Below the pieces are notes generated by a model. That model saw nothing but the letters and a program-made list of their open reading frames with translations, ran no database searches and had not been told where the DNA came from. Source: FEN-1219 sp037445815 (GTDB taxonomy: Bacteria > Pseudomonadota > Gammaproteobacteria > Steroidobacterales > Rariloculaceae). From it: 64,000 nt of DNA. A program made the position numbers and the translations under genes. Below are positions 1-8,622 of this stretch, in pieces; within the stretch, counting starts at the first letter, position 1, and each line of letters opens with the position of its first letter. Location of the stretch: NCBI GenBank assembly GCA_037445815.1, contig JBBIJV010000001.1:1-64000 (forward strand). The letters run 5' to 3'.

Positions 1-1247
1 CGGCCGTGGCGCCGCCGTCGGCCGCCGACGACGAGGTCCGCGCGGCGATTCGCCTCGCGTTCGAGCTCGATCACGGAGTGCTGCCGATTCAGGGGCCGCC
101 CGGCACGGGCAAGACGTTCACGGGCTCGCACATGATTCTCGAGCTCGTGAAAGCCGGCAAGAAAGTCGGCGTCACGGCCGTCGGCCACGAGACGATCCGC
201 AACGTCTTGCGCGCGGTGTGCGAGCGCGCCGAGCAACAGGGGCTCGACGACTTCCGGTGCCTGCACAAGGGCAAGCCGAAAGACGACAACCCGGAAGCGT
301 TGCACGCCGTCGACGACAACGATCGCGTCGCACAGCTCTTCGCGGGCGATCAATATCGCCTGCTCGGCGGTACCTCGTGGCTCTGGGCGAACGAGCGGTT
401 TCGCGACAGCGTCGACGTGCTGTTCATCGACGAGGCAGGACAGATGTCGCTCGCCGACGTGCTTGCCGTCTCGGCGGGGGCGAAGAGCCTCGTGCTGCTC
501 GGCGACCCCCAGCAGCTCGAGCAACCGCAGCAAGCCAGCCACCCGCCGGGCGCCGGCGCATCGGCGCTCGAGCACCTGCTCGGCGGCGCGAAGACGATCG
601 CGAGCGACCGCGGCTTGTTTCTGCACCAGACGCGCCGCCTGCACCCCGAGATCTGTCGGTTCACGGCCGAGGCGTTCTACGAGAACCGCCTCACGTCGGT
701 GCCGAGCCTCGCGCGGCAGGCCGTGCTCGCGCCGGCCGGGTCGAAGGCCGCGCAGCTCGGCAGCGCGGGGCTCGTCTACGTGCCCGTCGAGCACGACGCG
801 AACCAGTCGCGCTCGACGGAGGAAGTCGACCGCATCGCGGAGCTCGTCGCGGCGCTCACGGCCGAAGACGTCCGCTACCGCAACGCCGACGGCAAGGAGA
901 CACCGCTCACGGCGGCCGATGTCATGATCGTGGCGCCGTACAATGCGCAGGTCACGGCGCTCGCCGAGCGATTGCCCGGCGTGCGCATCGGGACGGTCGA
1001 CAAGTTCCAAGGCCAGCAGGCGCCCGTCGTCATCGTATCGCTGACGACCTCGACGCCCGAGGACGCGCCGCGCGGCATGGATTTCCTCTACAGCGCGAAC
1101 CGCTTGAACGTGGCGACTTCGCGCGCGAAGGCACTGTGCATCCTCGTCGGCAACCCGCGCTTGTTCGAGCCCGATTGCCGCACGCCGCAGCAAATGCGGC
1201 TCGCCAACGCGTTCTGCCGCTATCGCGAGATGGCCCGAACCGTGTAA
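1..1247 (+). CDS. SF1 DNA/RNA helicase, C-terminal part (TM0106/Upf1-like), 5' partial
   Basis: The reading frame is open from the window edge to the stop at 1245-1247, so this is the C-terminal part of a longer gene. It is an ATP-dependent superfamily 1 helicase core. Counting from the GTG at 6, a Walker A motif GPPGTGKT lies at residues 30-37, followed by a Walker B motif (FIDEAGQ), a GDPQQLEQP motif III, RRLHPEI, then VDKFQGQQ (motif V) and NVATSRAK (motif VI). This layout is typical of AAA_11/AAA_12 helicases, including the C-terminal half of TM0106-type RecB-nuclease/helicase fusions. The nuclease half, if present, is upstream of the window. The helicase call is secure; the exact subfamily is inference. 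Confidence 0.88.
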   Translation, partial: AVAPPSAADDEVRAAIRLAFELDHGVLPIQGPPGTGKTFTGSHMILELVKAGKKVGVTAVGHETIRNVLRAVCERAEQQGLDDFRCLHKGKPKDDNPEALHAVDDNDRVAQLFAGDQYRLLGGTSWLWANERFRDSVDVLFIDEAGQMSLADVLAVSAGAKSLVLLGDPQQLEQPQQASHPPGAGASALEHLLGGAKTIASDRGLFLHQTRRLHPEICRFTAEAFYENRLTSVPSLARQAVLAPAGSKAAQLGSAGLVYVPVEHDANQSRSTEEVDRIAELVAALTAEDVRYRNADGKETPLTAADVMIVAPYNAQVTALAERLPGVRIGTVDKFQGQQAPVVIVSLTTSTPEDAPRGMDFLYSANRLNVATSRAKALCILVGNPRLFEPDCRTPQQMRLANAFCRYREMARTV

Positions 1248-1261
1248 TCTCGCGCGCCAAT

Positions 1262-1597
1262 ATGCAGAACCCGTGCATCACGTGTGGAGCGTGCTGTGCG
1301 TACTTCCGGGCTTCGTTCTATTGGAGCGAGGCCGATCCCGCTACGGGCGGCCTGACCCCGCCGCATCTGACGGCGAAGCTCACGCCGTTTCATGCCTACA
1401 TGCGCGGCACCGAGCGGAGCCCGCCGCGTTGCATTGCGCTCGCGGGCACGATCGGCGAGAGCGTCCGCTGCACCATTCATCCCCTTCGTCCTTCGCCGTG
1501 CCGCGAGTTCCAGGCCTCGTGGGTCGACGGTTTACATAACGAGCGCTGCGACCGAGCCCGCGCGGCGCACGGTCTGCCGCCGTTGTCGCCGCCTTGA
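1262..1597 (+). CDS. YkgJ-type cysteine cluster protein
   Basis: This 111-residue protein starts at the ATG at 1262, 14 nt after the helicase stop. It opens with a C-x2-C-x2-C-C cluster (NPCITCGACC) and has further cysteines in CTIHPLRPSPC and near the end. That pattern marks the YkgJ/FliB family, whose cysteines are thought to bind zinc or an Fe-S cluster. The biochemical role of the family is poorly known. The longer frame in this phase, which begins inside the helicase, is only a shadow, because its N-terminal part lacks any family resemblance. The small gap suggests co-transcription with the helicase. Confidence 0.85.
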   Translation: MQNPCITCGACCAYFRASFYWSEADPATGGLTPPHLTAKLTPFHAYMRGTERSPPRCIALAGTIGESVRCTIHPLRPSPCREFQASWVDGLHNERCDRARAAHGLPPLSPP

Positions 1598-1714
1598 GAC
1601 AGTCGCTACCACCCTCCGCCCGCCTAAGATTCGTCCCCTGGCGGCCGTGAGTCCGATCACGGACCGGGGTTTGGGACCCGGGCACAGTGACCGCCGTTAT
1701 CGGAGGAGATCGAG

Positions 1715-2161
1715 ATGAACAAGTCGATGTTGGTAGGTGTCGTGGCGGGCGTGGGGCTCGCGACGGCCGGAGGCGTGCTGGGCTATCAGTTCCTCGGCCA
1801 GCAAGGCGCTGAAGTCTCCGTCGAGGACGTCGCCGGAGCCCCGACCGCTCCTGCCCCGGCTTCCCGGCCGGCCGCGCGGACCGCCGCAGCCCCGGTCGAA
1901 GAGTGCTGGGACGAGGAAGTGCAAGTGACGGCCGACCCGAAGGATCAGCATCGGATTGCGGGCACCGCGATCGGTGCCGTCGTCGGCGGCGCGATCGGCA
2001 AGGACGTTGGCGACCGCGACATCACGACGGCGGCCGGCGCTGCCGCCGGGGCGGTGATCGGACGGAAGATCCAGGAACGCATCCAGGAGAACCGCGCGGA
2101 CCAGCGCACGACGACGACCGTCGAGCGCCGCTGCGGCCCTCCCGGCAGCGCTCCTCGCTAA
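1715..2161 (+). CDS. Glycine-zipper 2TM domain protein
   Basis: This 148-residue protein has a hydrophobic N-terminal segment (residues about 5-28, signal or anchor), an Ala/Pro-rich linker, and then a glycine-zipper stretch from about residue 85 to 120 with repeated G-x3-G spacing (GTAIGAVVGGAIGKDVG, then AAGAAAGAVIG). This resembles the Rick_17kDa/SlyB type of envelope protein, which inserts as a membrane hairpin. A strong ribosome site GGAGGAG at 1700-1706 supports the start. The gene stands alone and is followed by an intrinsic terminator. Its exact role in the envelope is unknown. Confidence 0.85.
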   Translation: MNKSMLVGVVAGVGLATAGGVLGYQFLGQQGAEVSVEDVAGAPTAPAPASRPAARTAAAPVEECWDEEVQVTADPKDQHRIAGTAIGAVVGGAIGKDVGDRDITTAAGAAAGAVIGRKIQERIQENRADQRTTTTVERRCGPPGSAPR

Positions 2162-2183
2162 ACGCCTCGGTTCTCTTGACCCC

Positions 2184-2219
2184 GGGGCCGAACCGGCAAC
2201 GGTTCGGCCCCTTTTCTTT
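2184..2219 (+). terminator. Rho-independent terminator
   Basis: A perfect 11-bp stem (2184-2194 with 2201-2211, arm GGGGCCGAACC) closes a 6-nt loop and is followed by TTTTCTTT. It lies 22 bp after the glycine-zipper gene stop and is the clearest terminator in the window. Confidence 0.9.
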
Positions 2220-2315
2220 GGTTCCGGCGGTGCGTCGCGCGATCTTAATGCGAACGATTTGCAACAACAGTAGGCCTTGGGTACGCTGGCGTCCGGTTCC
2301 GACAAAGGCGCCCTC

Positions 2316-3500
2316 ATGGTTCGCGCGACGATCTTCTGGATTCACTTGGTGTGCGGCGTAGCCGCGGGCCTCGTCGTGCTGATGATGTCCGTCACGGGCG
2401 TGCTGCTCACCTACGAGCGTCAGATCCTCGCCTGGGCCGAGCGATCGACGTTTCCGGCGCCCGCGCCGAACGCCCGGCGGCTCACGCTCGAGGAGCTCGT
2501 GGAAGCCGCGAAGCTGCGCCGCCCCGAGCTCACGCCGACCACGATCGTGCTGCGCAACGAGCCCGACGCCCCCGTCGTGCTCGGGGCGGGGCGCAACAGC
2601 CAGTTGCTCGTCGACCCCTACACGGGCGACGTCCGCGACCCGGGCGGGCAGCGTCTGCGAAGCTTCTTCTCTGCCGTGACGGGTTGGCACCGCTGGTTCA
2701 ACGCCACCGGCGAAAGCCGCGCGACGGCGCGCGCAATCACGGGCGCGAGCAACCTCGCGTTCCTGTTCCTCGTCTTGAGCGGCATCTATCTATGGCTGCC
2801 GCGAGTCTGGAAATGGGCGGCGTTCAAGACGCGTCTTATGTTTAATGCGCATGCAACGACGGCCAAGGCGCGCGATTTCAACTGGCACCACGTGTTCGGC
2901 ATCTGGTCGGCGATTCCGCTCGCCGTCGTCGTTGCCACGGCCACGGTGTTCTCGTATCCGTGGGCGAACGACCTCGTCTACCGCCTCGCCGGTGAAGAGC
3001 CGCCGCGCGGCAGCCGCGGCGGCGGGCCGCAGGGCGGCCAAGCGGTCGTGGCCGTAGCGGCTCCGAACGGTACGGCGGTGGACCGCTTGGGGTACGACGC
3101 GCTGCTCGCGCAGGCGGCCGCGCGCGGCGAATGGCGTACGCTGACGCTGAACATTCCGTCGGACGCGGATGCGCCGACGGTGCGCATCGGCATCGACGAA
3201 GGCAACGGCGGCCAGCCCCACCTGCGGCACAACCTCACGCTCGACGCTTCGACGGGCGCCGTCGTGGCGTGGGCGCCGTTCTCGAGCCAGTCGACCGGAC
3301 AGAAAGCGCGGTCGTGGATCCGCTTCCTCCACACGGGCGAAGCGCTCGGCGTCGTCGGGCAGACGGTCGCCGGGCTCGTGTCGTTCACGAGCATCCTGAT
3401 GGTGTGGACCGGCCTAGCGATGGCCTATCGGCGTCTGCTGCAACCGCTCTGGCGGCGAAAGCGCTCCGCGGCGGCTACGACGACGCCCGAAGCTGCCTGA
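2316..3500 (+). CDS. PepSY-associated TM helix protein (PiuB-like)
   Basis: This 394-residue inner-membrane protein is taken from the ATG at 2316, where the protein begins directly with the first membrane helix (WIHLVCGV). Helices are visible near residues 5-28, 135-155, 190-215 and 350-375. Histidines sit at the positions usual for this family: WIHL, TGWHRWF, NWHHVFG and FLHTGE. PepSY_TM/PiuB proteins are often linked with siderophore or iron handling and are suspected haem-b electron-transfer proteins. No TonB receptor is adjacent, so the substrate is unknown. The 3' end overlaps the convergent MarR-like gene by 26 nt. Confidence 0.85.
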   Translation: MVRATIFWIHLVCGVAAGLVVLMMSVTGVLLTYERQILAWAERSTFPAPAPNARRLTLEELVEAAKLRRPELTPTTIVLRNEPDAPVVLGAGRNSQLLVDPYTGDVRDPGGQRLRSFFSAVTGWHRWFNATGESRATARAITGASNLAFLFLVLSGIYLWLPRVWKWAAFKTRLMFNAHATTAKARDFNWHHVFGIWSAIPLAVVVATATVFSYPWANDLVYRLAGEEPPRGSRGGGPQGGQAVVAVAAPNGTAVDRLGYDALLAQAAARGEWRTLTLNIPSDADAPTVRIGIDEGNGGQPHLRHNLTLDASTGAVVAWAPFSSQSTGQKARSWIRFLHTGEALGVVGQTVAGLVSFTSILMVWTGLAMAYRRLLQPLWRRKRSAAATTTPEAA

Positions 3501-3918
3501 CGGCGTCGCCGTAGTAATCCAGCATTGCGCGTGTGATTGCGCGCGGAATCTCGCTCGGCTCGTTGCGCTCGTTGATGACGAGCAGCTTCTTCCGGCGATC
3601 CGTCGGGTGGTTCAAGTACTTGATGATGCCGATGTCGCCGCCTTCCTCGGTCAAGGACCACACCACCCTCGACGCCGTGGAGAACGGCATCCGCAGCTTC
3701 TTCACGATCGAAGCGAGCGTATGCGGGTTGCCGTCGCGCTGCGCCTTGCGCACTTCGAGGGTGATCAGATACTGCGGCAGCGTGATGTGGGGAAAGCACT
3801 CGTAGACGGCTTCGAGCGCGGCCAGAATGGCCAGGCGCACGCCTTCGTCGTCGAAATCCGCCGGGGCATCGCTGCGAGGGCTTCGAGACCCTGCCTTTTT
3901 TGTTGTTGTTCGACTCAT
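3475..3918 (-). CDS. MarR-like winged-helix regulator
   Basis: This 147-residue protein has a basic, low-complexity N-terminus and then a winged-helix fold. A recognition helix region (KKLRMPFSTASRVVWSL) is followed by a wing ending in HPTDRRKKLLVINE, which matches the D-x-R-x-K wing of MarR-type repressors. It probably acts as a dimeric DNA-binding repressor; the ligand is unknown. It converges on and overlaps the PepSY gene by 26 nt. An imperfect operator candidate lies about 100 bp upstream of its start (4019-4038). Confidence 0.72.
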   Translation of the reverse strand: MSRTTTKKAGSRSPRSDAPADFDDEGVRLAILAALEAVYECFPHITLPQYLITLEVRKAQRDGNPHTLASIVKKLRMPFSTASRVVWSLTEEGGDIGIIKYLNHPTDRRKKLLVINERNEPSEIPRAITRAMLDYYGDAVRQLRASS

Positions 3919-4018
3919 TCAGGGTTTCTCCAACGTTCCGTCGCCAAAACCATGCTAGTCCGAAAGGCCGTCCTGTCAATCCGCACTGACCAGTTTGTTC
4001 GAGGTTTTCCGCGTGTGC

Positions 4019-4038
4019 AACCGTTACGTGACACGGTT
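4019..4038. promoter_or_regulatory. Inverted repeat upstream of the MarR-like gene
   Basis: AACCGT (4019-4024) and ACGGTT (4033-4038) form a 6-bp inverted repeat around an 8-nt spacer. It lies between the start of the MarR-like gene and the small plus-strand gene at 4125. It could be an autoregulatory operator, but short repeats like this also arise by chance. Confidence 0.25.
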
Positions 4039-4064
4039 AACGATGCTCCCTGGTTCCGTGTCTG

Positions 4065-4092
4065 TAGGATCTTCGCCATAGGATCTTCGCCA
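4065..4092. repeat. Perfect 14-bp tandem duplication
   Basis: The unit TAGGATCTTCGCCA occurs twice back to back (4065-4078, 4079-4092) in the non-coding stretch before the small gene at 4125. It looks like a slippage or repair duplication. Confidence 0.9.
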
Positions 4093-4124
4093 CTGCCCCA
4101 AGGACTTCGGAAAACCCTCCGTCT

Positions 4125-4307
4125 ATGGCTCGAAAAAAGAGGCCGATCGATCATCGAGACGAGCCGGCGCTGCCATTCGACGTAACGCAGGAGATCGACC
4201 CGGCGCTCGCCGACGAGCTGCGACGTACGAGTGAGCCGACGCTGACCCAAACCGACTTCGACGACGTCACGATCGTTTTGCCCGAGACCTCGAAACCGCG
4301 CCCGTAG
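4125..4307 (+). CDS. Small hypothetical protein (60 aa)
   Basis: This is a short open frame with an ATG start and no good ribosome site in front. The product is hydrophilic: a basic N-terminus (MARKKRP) precedes an acidic, Thr-rich remainder. No domain is recognisable. It fills an otherwise empty gap between the MarR-like gene and the serine hydrolase, and its codons show the G/C-rich third positions of its neighbours, which is the only support for its being real. Confidence 0.4.
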   Translation: MARKKRPIDHRDEPALPFDVTQEIDPALADELRRTSEPTLTQTDFDDVTIVLPETSKPRP

Positions 4308-4412
4308 CCCGCGGCGTGCGTCCGCCGCCGGCGCATCTTGCGTGCGCGCCGGCCAGTCGCTAGTGTTTGCGGCCGGCGAGCCATTCCGGCCGTCCGCCCC
4401 GTGAGCACTCCG

Positions 4413-5660
4413 ATGCGCGCCCACCTCGATCGAACCTCGCTGCTGCGCGTTGCCGCAGCAGTCGTCGCCTTCGCGTTCGCCTCCCTTTCGGCAGACGCGC
4501 AGAGCACCCTGCCCACGAGCGGGGAAATCGACGCCTATCTCGCGAGCGTCGTCCGCGACACGCGGATCCCGGGCATCGTCGCGCTGGTCGTCGATGCGGA
4601 TCGTATCGTCTACGCCGGCGCATTCGGCCGTCAGGACGTTGCGCGCGGCGTGCCGATGGCGCCCGACTCGATCTTCAACATCGCCTCGATGACGAAGCCC
4701 ATCACGTCGGTCGCGGTAATGATGCTCGTCCAGGAAGGAGACATCGGGCTCGACGACCCGATCTCGGATCGCTTGCCGGCGTTCGAGAACCCGCAAGTCA
4801 TGGAGCGATTCAACCCGGCCGACAAGAGCTACGAGTCCCGTCCGGCCTCGGGGCCCATCACCGTGCGTCACCTGCTGACGCATACGTCGGGGCTCGGCTA
4901 CGCGTTTTCGAACGAGACGCTCGCAGCCCTCGTCGGGCCCGGCCCCGGCGCGAGCGTGACGCGCTTCCCGCTCATGCACGACCCGGGCGCGCGCTGGACG
5001 TATGGCGAGAGCACGCGGGTGCTCGGAACGCTCGTCGAGGAAGTTTCCGGCCAGCCGCTCGACGAGTTCCTCGCCGAGCGCATCTTTACGCCGCTCGGTA
5101 TGAGCGACACCTTTTATAGGGTGCCCGCGCAAAAGGTGAGCCGCGTGGTGACCGTGCACCGCACGACGCCGGAAGGCCTCGTCGAGACACCGAATGCGGC
5201 CCAGATCGCTTCGCCGGTTTTCGGCGACGGCGGGCTCTACTCGACGGCGGCCGACTATGCGAAGTTCATGCAGCTGTTCTTGAACAAGGGCCGCGCGCCG
5301 AACGGCGTGCGGCTCTTGAGCGAAGCGACTGTCGAGCTCATGGGCGAGAACCATATCGGCGCCATCTTCGTCGAGCAGCAACCCGCCGCCCTGCCGGCGC
5401 TCACGAAACCGTTTCCGCTCGGCGCGGGCCGCGACAAGTTCGGCCTCGGGTTCCAGGTGACGGGCCCGCACAACGAGCCGTTAGCCCGCTCGCCGGGCAG
5501 CCTGAGCTGGGCCGGCCTTTTCAACACGGAGTTCTGGATCGATCCCGCCCGCGGCATCGGCGGCGTTTTGCTGATGCAGTACCTGCCGTTCTACGACGAG
5601 CAAGCGATCGAGACGCTGCAAGGGTTCGAGCGCCGCGTCTACGAGGGGCTCGCCGATTAG
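4413..5660 (+). CDS. Secreted serine hydrolase, beta-lactamase/esterase (class C) family
   Basis: This 415-residue protein is taken from the ATG at 4413, which gives a classic signal peptide ending near residue 30 (SLSADAQ). The catalytic S-x-x-K motif is at residues 92-95 (SMTK) and is followed by LLTHTSGLGY and WTYGES, where the Tyr-containing second motif of the family belongs. The fold belongs to the beta-lactamase/transpeptidase-like family, whose non-lactamase members are periplasmic esterases or D-amino-acid peptidases. The family call is secure, the substrate unknown. Starting at 4338 instead would add a non-signal extension. Confidence 0.88.
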   Translation: MRAHLDRTSLLRVAAAVVAFAFASLSADAQSTLPTSGEIDAYLASVVRDTRIPGIVALVVDADRIVYAGAFGRQDVARGVPMAPDSIFNIASMTKPITSVAVMMLVQEGDIGLDDPISDRLPAFENPQVMERFNPADKSYESRPASGPITVRHLLTHTSGLGYAFSNETLAALVGPGPGASVTRFPLMHDPGARWTYGESTRVLGTLVEEVSGQPLDEFLAERIFTPLGMSDTFYRVPAQKVSRVVTVHRTTPEGLVETPNAAQIASPVFGDGGLYSTAADYAKFMQLFLNKGRAPNGVRLLSEATVELMGENHIGAIFVEQQPAALPALTKPFPLGAGRDKFGLGFQVTGPHNEPLARSPGSLSWAGLFNTEFWIDPARGIGGVLLMQYLPFYDEQAIETLQGFERRVYEGLAD

Positions 5661-5682
5661 TCAGTCGACCGCGCCCTCGAGC

Positions 5683-6585
5683 TTGGCGGGAGCGGCCTTC
5701 GGCGCCATGGCGGCGCTGATCTGGGCCGGCTTCCCGGCGATCACGAAGCTGTCGATGGCGAACGACGCGCTCGACGCGTTGGACGTCACGGCGCTCAGAT
5801 TCGGCGTTGCCGGGCTCTTGTTGTTGCCGCTCTTCTTGCGCCGCCGCCTCGGCACGCTGCGTCCGGCGTCGGCGCTGTTTCTCGCTTGCGGCGCCGGCGC
5901 GCCGTACGTGCTGCTGACGGCCGGCGGGCTCAAGTTCGCGCCCGGCGGCCACATGGGCGTGATCACGCCGAGCTGCATGCTGCTCTGCTCGACGCTCGGC
6001 AGCCGCTTGATCCTAAAAGAGGCGCTGACCGCCGGCCGCATTGCCGGCGCGCTGGCGATCACGGCCGGGCTCGTCGTCTTGGGCTGGGACGGCCTCGCCA
6101 ATCACGGCGAGCTCACGTGGCTCGGCGATGCGATGTTCGTGCTCGGGGGCTTGTTTTGGGCGAGCTATACGATCGGCTCGCGCGTCTTGCGCGTGGAGCC
6201 GCTGCACGCGACGGCCGTCGTCGGCGTGCTGTCGATGGTGCTCTACGTTCCGGGCTACGCATGGTTCGCCGGCGCCGATCTCGCGGCGGCGCCGTGGCGC
6301 GAAATCGCGATTCAGGCCGTGTTCCAGGGCGTGCTTTCGGCCGTCGTCGCATTGCTTTTCTACACGCGCGCCGTCGCGATCTTGGGCGCGGCGCGGGGCG
6401 CCGTGTTCGCCGCGCTCGTGCCGACGTTCACGCTGCTGCTCGCGATCCCGCTGCTCGGCGAGAAGCCGACGCCGCTACAGCTCGCCGGCGTCGCGTTCGT
6501 GACGGCCGGGATGGTGTTCGCGCTCGGGCTGCACGACCCGCAGAACTGGCGCGCGCGGCCTAAGACTCCGGCAACGCCGCGATGA
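5683..6585 (+). CDS. EamA/DMT-family transporter
   Basis: This hydrophobic protein of about 300 residues has ten predicted membrane helices arranged as two EamA repeats, the pattern of drug/metabolite exporters. The frame opens with TTG at 5683. The ATG at 5707 (MAALIWAGFPA) is an equally plausible start, since neither has an ideal ribosome site. The C-terminal tail is basic (RARPKTPATPR). It follows the serine hydrolase by 22 nt and overlaps the convergent aldo/keto reductase by 26 nt. The substrate is unknown. Confidence 0.85.
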   Translation: MAGAAFGAMAALIWAGFPAITKLSMANDALDALDVTALRFGVAGLLLLPLFLRRRLGTLRPASALFLACGAGAPYVLLTAGGLKFAPGGHMGVITPSCMLLCSTLGSRLILKEALTAGRIAGALAITAGLVVLGWDGLANHGELTWLGDAMFVLGGLFWASYTIGSRVLRVEPLHATAVVGVLSMVLYVPGYAWFAGADLAAAPWREIAIQAVFQGVLSAVVALLFYTRAVAILGAARGAVFAALVPTFTLLLAIPLLGEKPTPLQLAGVAFVTAGMVFALGLHDPQNWRARPKTPATPR

Positions 6586-7498
6586 GCTCGACCATGCGCT
6601 TGCGCTCGGCCTCGTCGGGCAATCGGCCGCGCGCGGCCGTCATGTTGTCGACCATGTGATGCGCCTTGCTCGTCGCCGGCGTCACGGCCGTCACGGCCGG
6701 GTGCGAGGCGGCGAACTTCAGGAAGAACTGCGCCCACGTCGTGGCGCCGAACTCCGCGGCCCACGCCGGCACCTCGTGGCCCTCGACGCGCTCCCACAAA
6801 CGCGTGCGGCCGAACGGCAAGTAGACGAGCACGCCGATGCCGCGCTCCTGCGCGAGCGGGAAGATGCGTTCCTCGGCATCGCGATTGTCCACGGCGTAAT
6901 CGATGCCGATGAAGTCGAGCGGCTCGTCGCGCATCAATTGCAAGAGCGTCTCGTACTGCGGCTTGAACGTCGTCGTCGTGCCGACGTAGCGGATCCGGCC
7001 CGCCTGCTTGTACTCCTCGAGGATCGGGAATTGCGTAGCCATGTCGGCCACGTTGTGCACTTGAACGAGATCGATCTGCCCGCCGAAGCGCTCGAGCGAC
7101 GTGTCTACCTGCGCCCGCGCGCGCGCGGGGTCGGCGCTCTGGCCGCGGCCCGCAACGTTGAGCTTCGTGGCCCAGAACAACCGGTCGCGCACGCCGAGCT
7201 CGTTGACAGCCTTGGCCGCGACTTCCTCCGACGCGCCGTAGCCGGGCGCGGTGTCGAACACGGTGCCGCCGTTCTCGATCATCGCCGTGAACACGGCCTT
7301 GATGGCCTCGACGTCGGCCGCGCCGGCCACTTGGCTGAAGGTGGCCGAGCTGCCCAAGCCGATGATCGGCAGCTGTTCGCCGGTCTTCGGGATCGGCCGC
7401 GTGATGACCTGGCCGGCCTGTGCAAACAGCTCGTGCGGCAATGCCAAGGCCGCGCCCAGCTTTGCCGTCCAAGCAAGATATTCGCGTCGCGTCAGCAT
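6560..7498 (-). CDS. Aldo/keto reductase with Tat-type signal
   Basis: This 312-residue protein is taken from the ATG at 7498, where the N-terminus TRREYLAW followed by a hydrophobic stretch ending in LFAQ resembles a twin-arginine signal. The AKR barrel shows DTAPGYG (Asp and Tyr of the active site), ATKLNV (Lys), LVQVHNV (His) and a late LDFIGIDYAVDN segment. AKRs reduce carbonyls with NAD(P)H. An exported AKR is less common but known in proteobacteria. The start at 7546 would bury the signal. It converges with the EamA transporter. Confidence 0.85.
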   Translation of the reverse strand: MLTRREYLAWTAKLGAALALPHELFAQAGQVITRPIPKTGEQLPIIGLGSSATFSQVAGAADVEAIKAVFTAMIENGGTVFDTAPGYGASEEVAAKAVNELGVRDRLFWATKLNVAGRGQSADPARARAQVDTSLERFGGQIDLVQVHNVADMATQFPILEEYKQAGRIRYVGTTTTFKPQYETLLQLMRDEPLDFIGIDYAVDNRDAEERIFPLAQERGIGVLVYLPFGRTRLWERVEGHEVPAWAAEFGATTWAQFFLKFAASHPAVTAVTPATSKAHHMVDNMTAARGRLPDEAERKRMVELIAALPES

Positions 7499-7597
7499 CG
7501 GATCTTCTCCCCTCGAGTGCATTCGCCCGAAACGGGAAAATAACACCCTGGCGCCCCGGCCTGGACCGGCGCCTATGGAATCTCCAGCTTGGCGGCG

Positions 7598-8458
7598 TTA
7601 CTCCGTGCGCGTGGCCGGCTGGAGGTTGATGAACGGCAGCGCCGCGCCCGGCACCATCGTCGCCGGCAGCTTGCCGTCCCACTTCTCGACGGCCTGGAGC
7701 TGGACGAGATCGGCGTTGGCGCGCAATGCGTCGGCGCGCGCGCGAATCGCCGCGGCTTCGGCCTCGCCGCGCAAGCGAATCGCTTCGGCCTCGCCTTCCG
7801 CCTTCGTGCGCGCGATCTGCGCTTCGACCTCCGTCGTGCGCAGGTTCTGCTCGCGCTTCTGAATTTCCACTTGCGCGAGCATGCGCTGCTCGACGCTCTG
7901 CTCGTAGGCCTCCGAGAAATCGATGTTCTCGATTTGCACGCTCAAGATTTCGATCGGGCCCGTTATCGACGACGTGACGACGTTCTGGAAGTCCCGGTTG
8001 AGCCCGGCGCGCTCCTGAATCGCGCGGACGGCGTCGTAGGTGCCGAAGATCGACTTGGTCTGCGACAAAACGCGCGGATCGATGAGCCGCGAGACGGCAC
8101 CCTGTAAGTCGCCGAATTCCTCGTAGATCTGGCTCGGATTGGAAACCTGATACGTGACGCTGATCGTGAGGTTCGCGGGCTGCTGGTCGCGCGAGTAGGC
8201 CTCGATGTTCACGTACCGCTGCGTTTGCGTCTGCACGGTAACCATGCTCACCCGGTCGATCAGAGGGATCTTCAGATGCAACCCGGGCTCGGACACGCCG
8301 ACGATTGCGCCGAAGCGCAGCACCACGGCGCGCTCGCCTTGATCCACCTGATACCAAGACGAGAACACGACGTAGATAGCGATGAGGCCACCGAGCAGCC
8401 AGACGCCCAAGCGAAATACGCTGCTCGAGCTCGGCGGCCGGACATTGATCTCTCTCAC
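7598..8458 (-). CDS. Prohibitin-family SPFH/Band 7 protein
   Basis: This is a membrane-anchored protein of 286 residues if started at the GTG at 8458, which has an AGGGGG ribosome site 7 nt upstream. An ATG seven codons further out (8479) is the alternative, but has no such site. One helix near residues 15-38 precedes a Band 7 domain (VDQGERAVVLRFG and GLHLKIPLIDRV) and a long Ala/Glu/Arg-rich coiled coil from about residue 195 to 265. Prohibitin-like proteins form ring scaffolds in the inner membrane and often modulate FtsH. There is no HflK partner, so it is not the HflKC pair. Confidence 0.88.
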   Translation of the reverse strand: MREINVRPPSSSSVFRLGVWLLGGLIAIYVVFSSWYQVDQGERAVVLRFGAIVGVSEPGLHLKIPLIDRVSMVTVQTQTQRYVNIEAYSRDQQPANLTISVTYQVSNPSQIYEEFGDLQGAVSRLIDPRVLSQTKSIFGTYDAVRAIQERAGLNRDFQNVVTSSITGPIEILSVQIENIDFSEAYEQSVEQRMLAQVEIQKREQNLRTTEVEAQIARTKAEGEAEAIRLRGEAEAAAIRARADALRANADLVQLQAVEKWDGKLPATMVPGAALPFINLQPATRTE

Positions 8459-8622
8459 GTTTGAGCCCCCTTTGTACATGTTCTAAGGCCCTCGACACGC
8501 GGAACGAAGGAGCGGGCAGAGCATATCAGCCCGGCCTGCCCGGGGCATGGCGGGGGAGCCGAGCGGCGCGCGGCTGGGGTTCGGCGGCCTCGAGCTTGCA
8601 AACGGCGGCTCGACGCGCTCCG

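Noticed and set aside
3915..5471. Long minus-strand frame of 518 codons opposite the serine hydrolase
   Set aside because: It is rich in Arg/Ala/Gly/Asp and lies fully antisense to a gene with clear motifs. In high-G+C DNA such open antisense frames are common.
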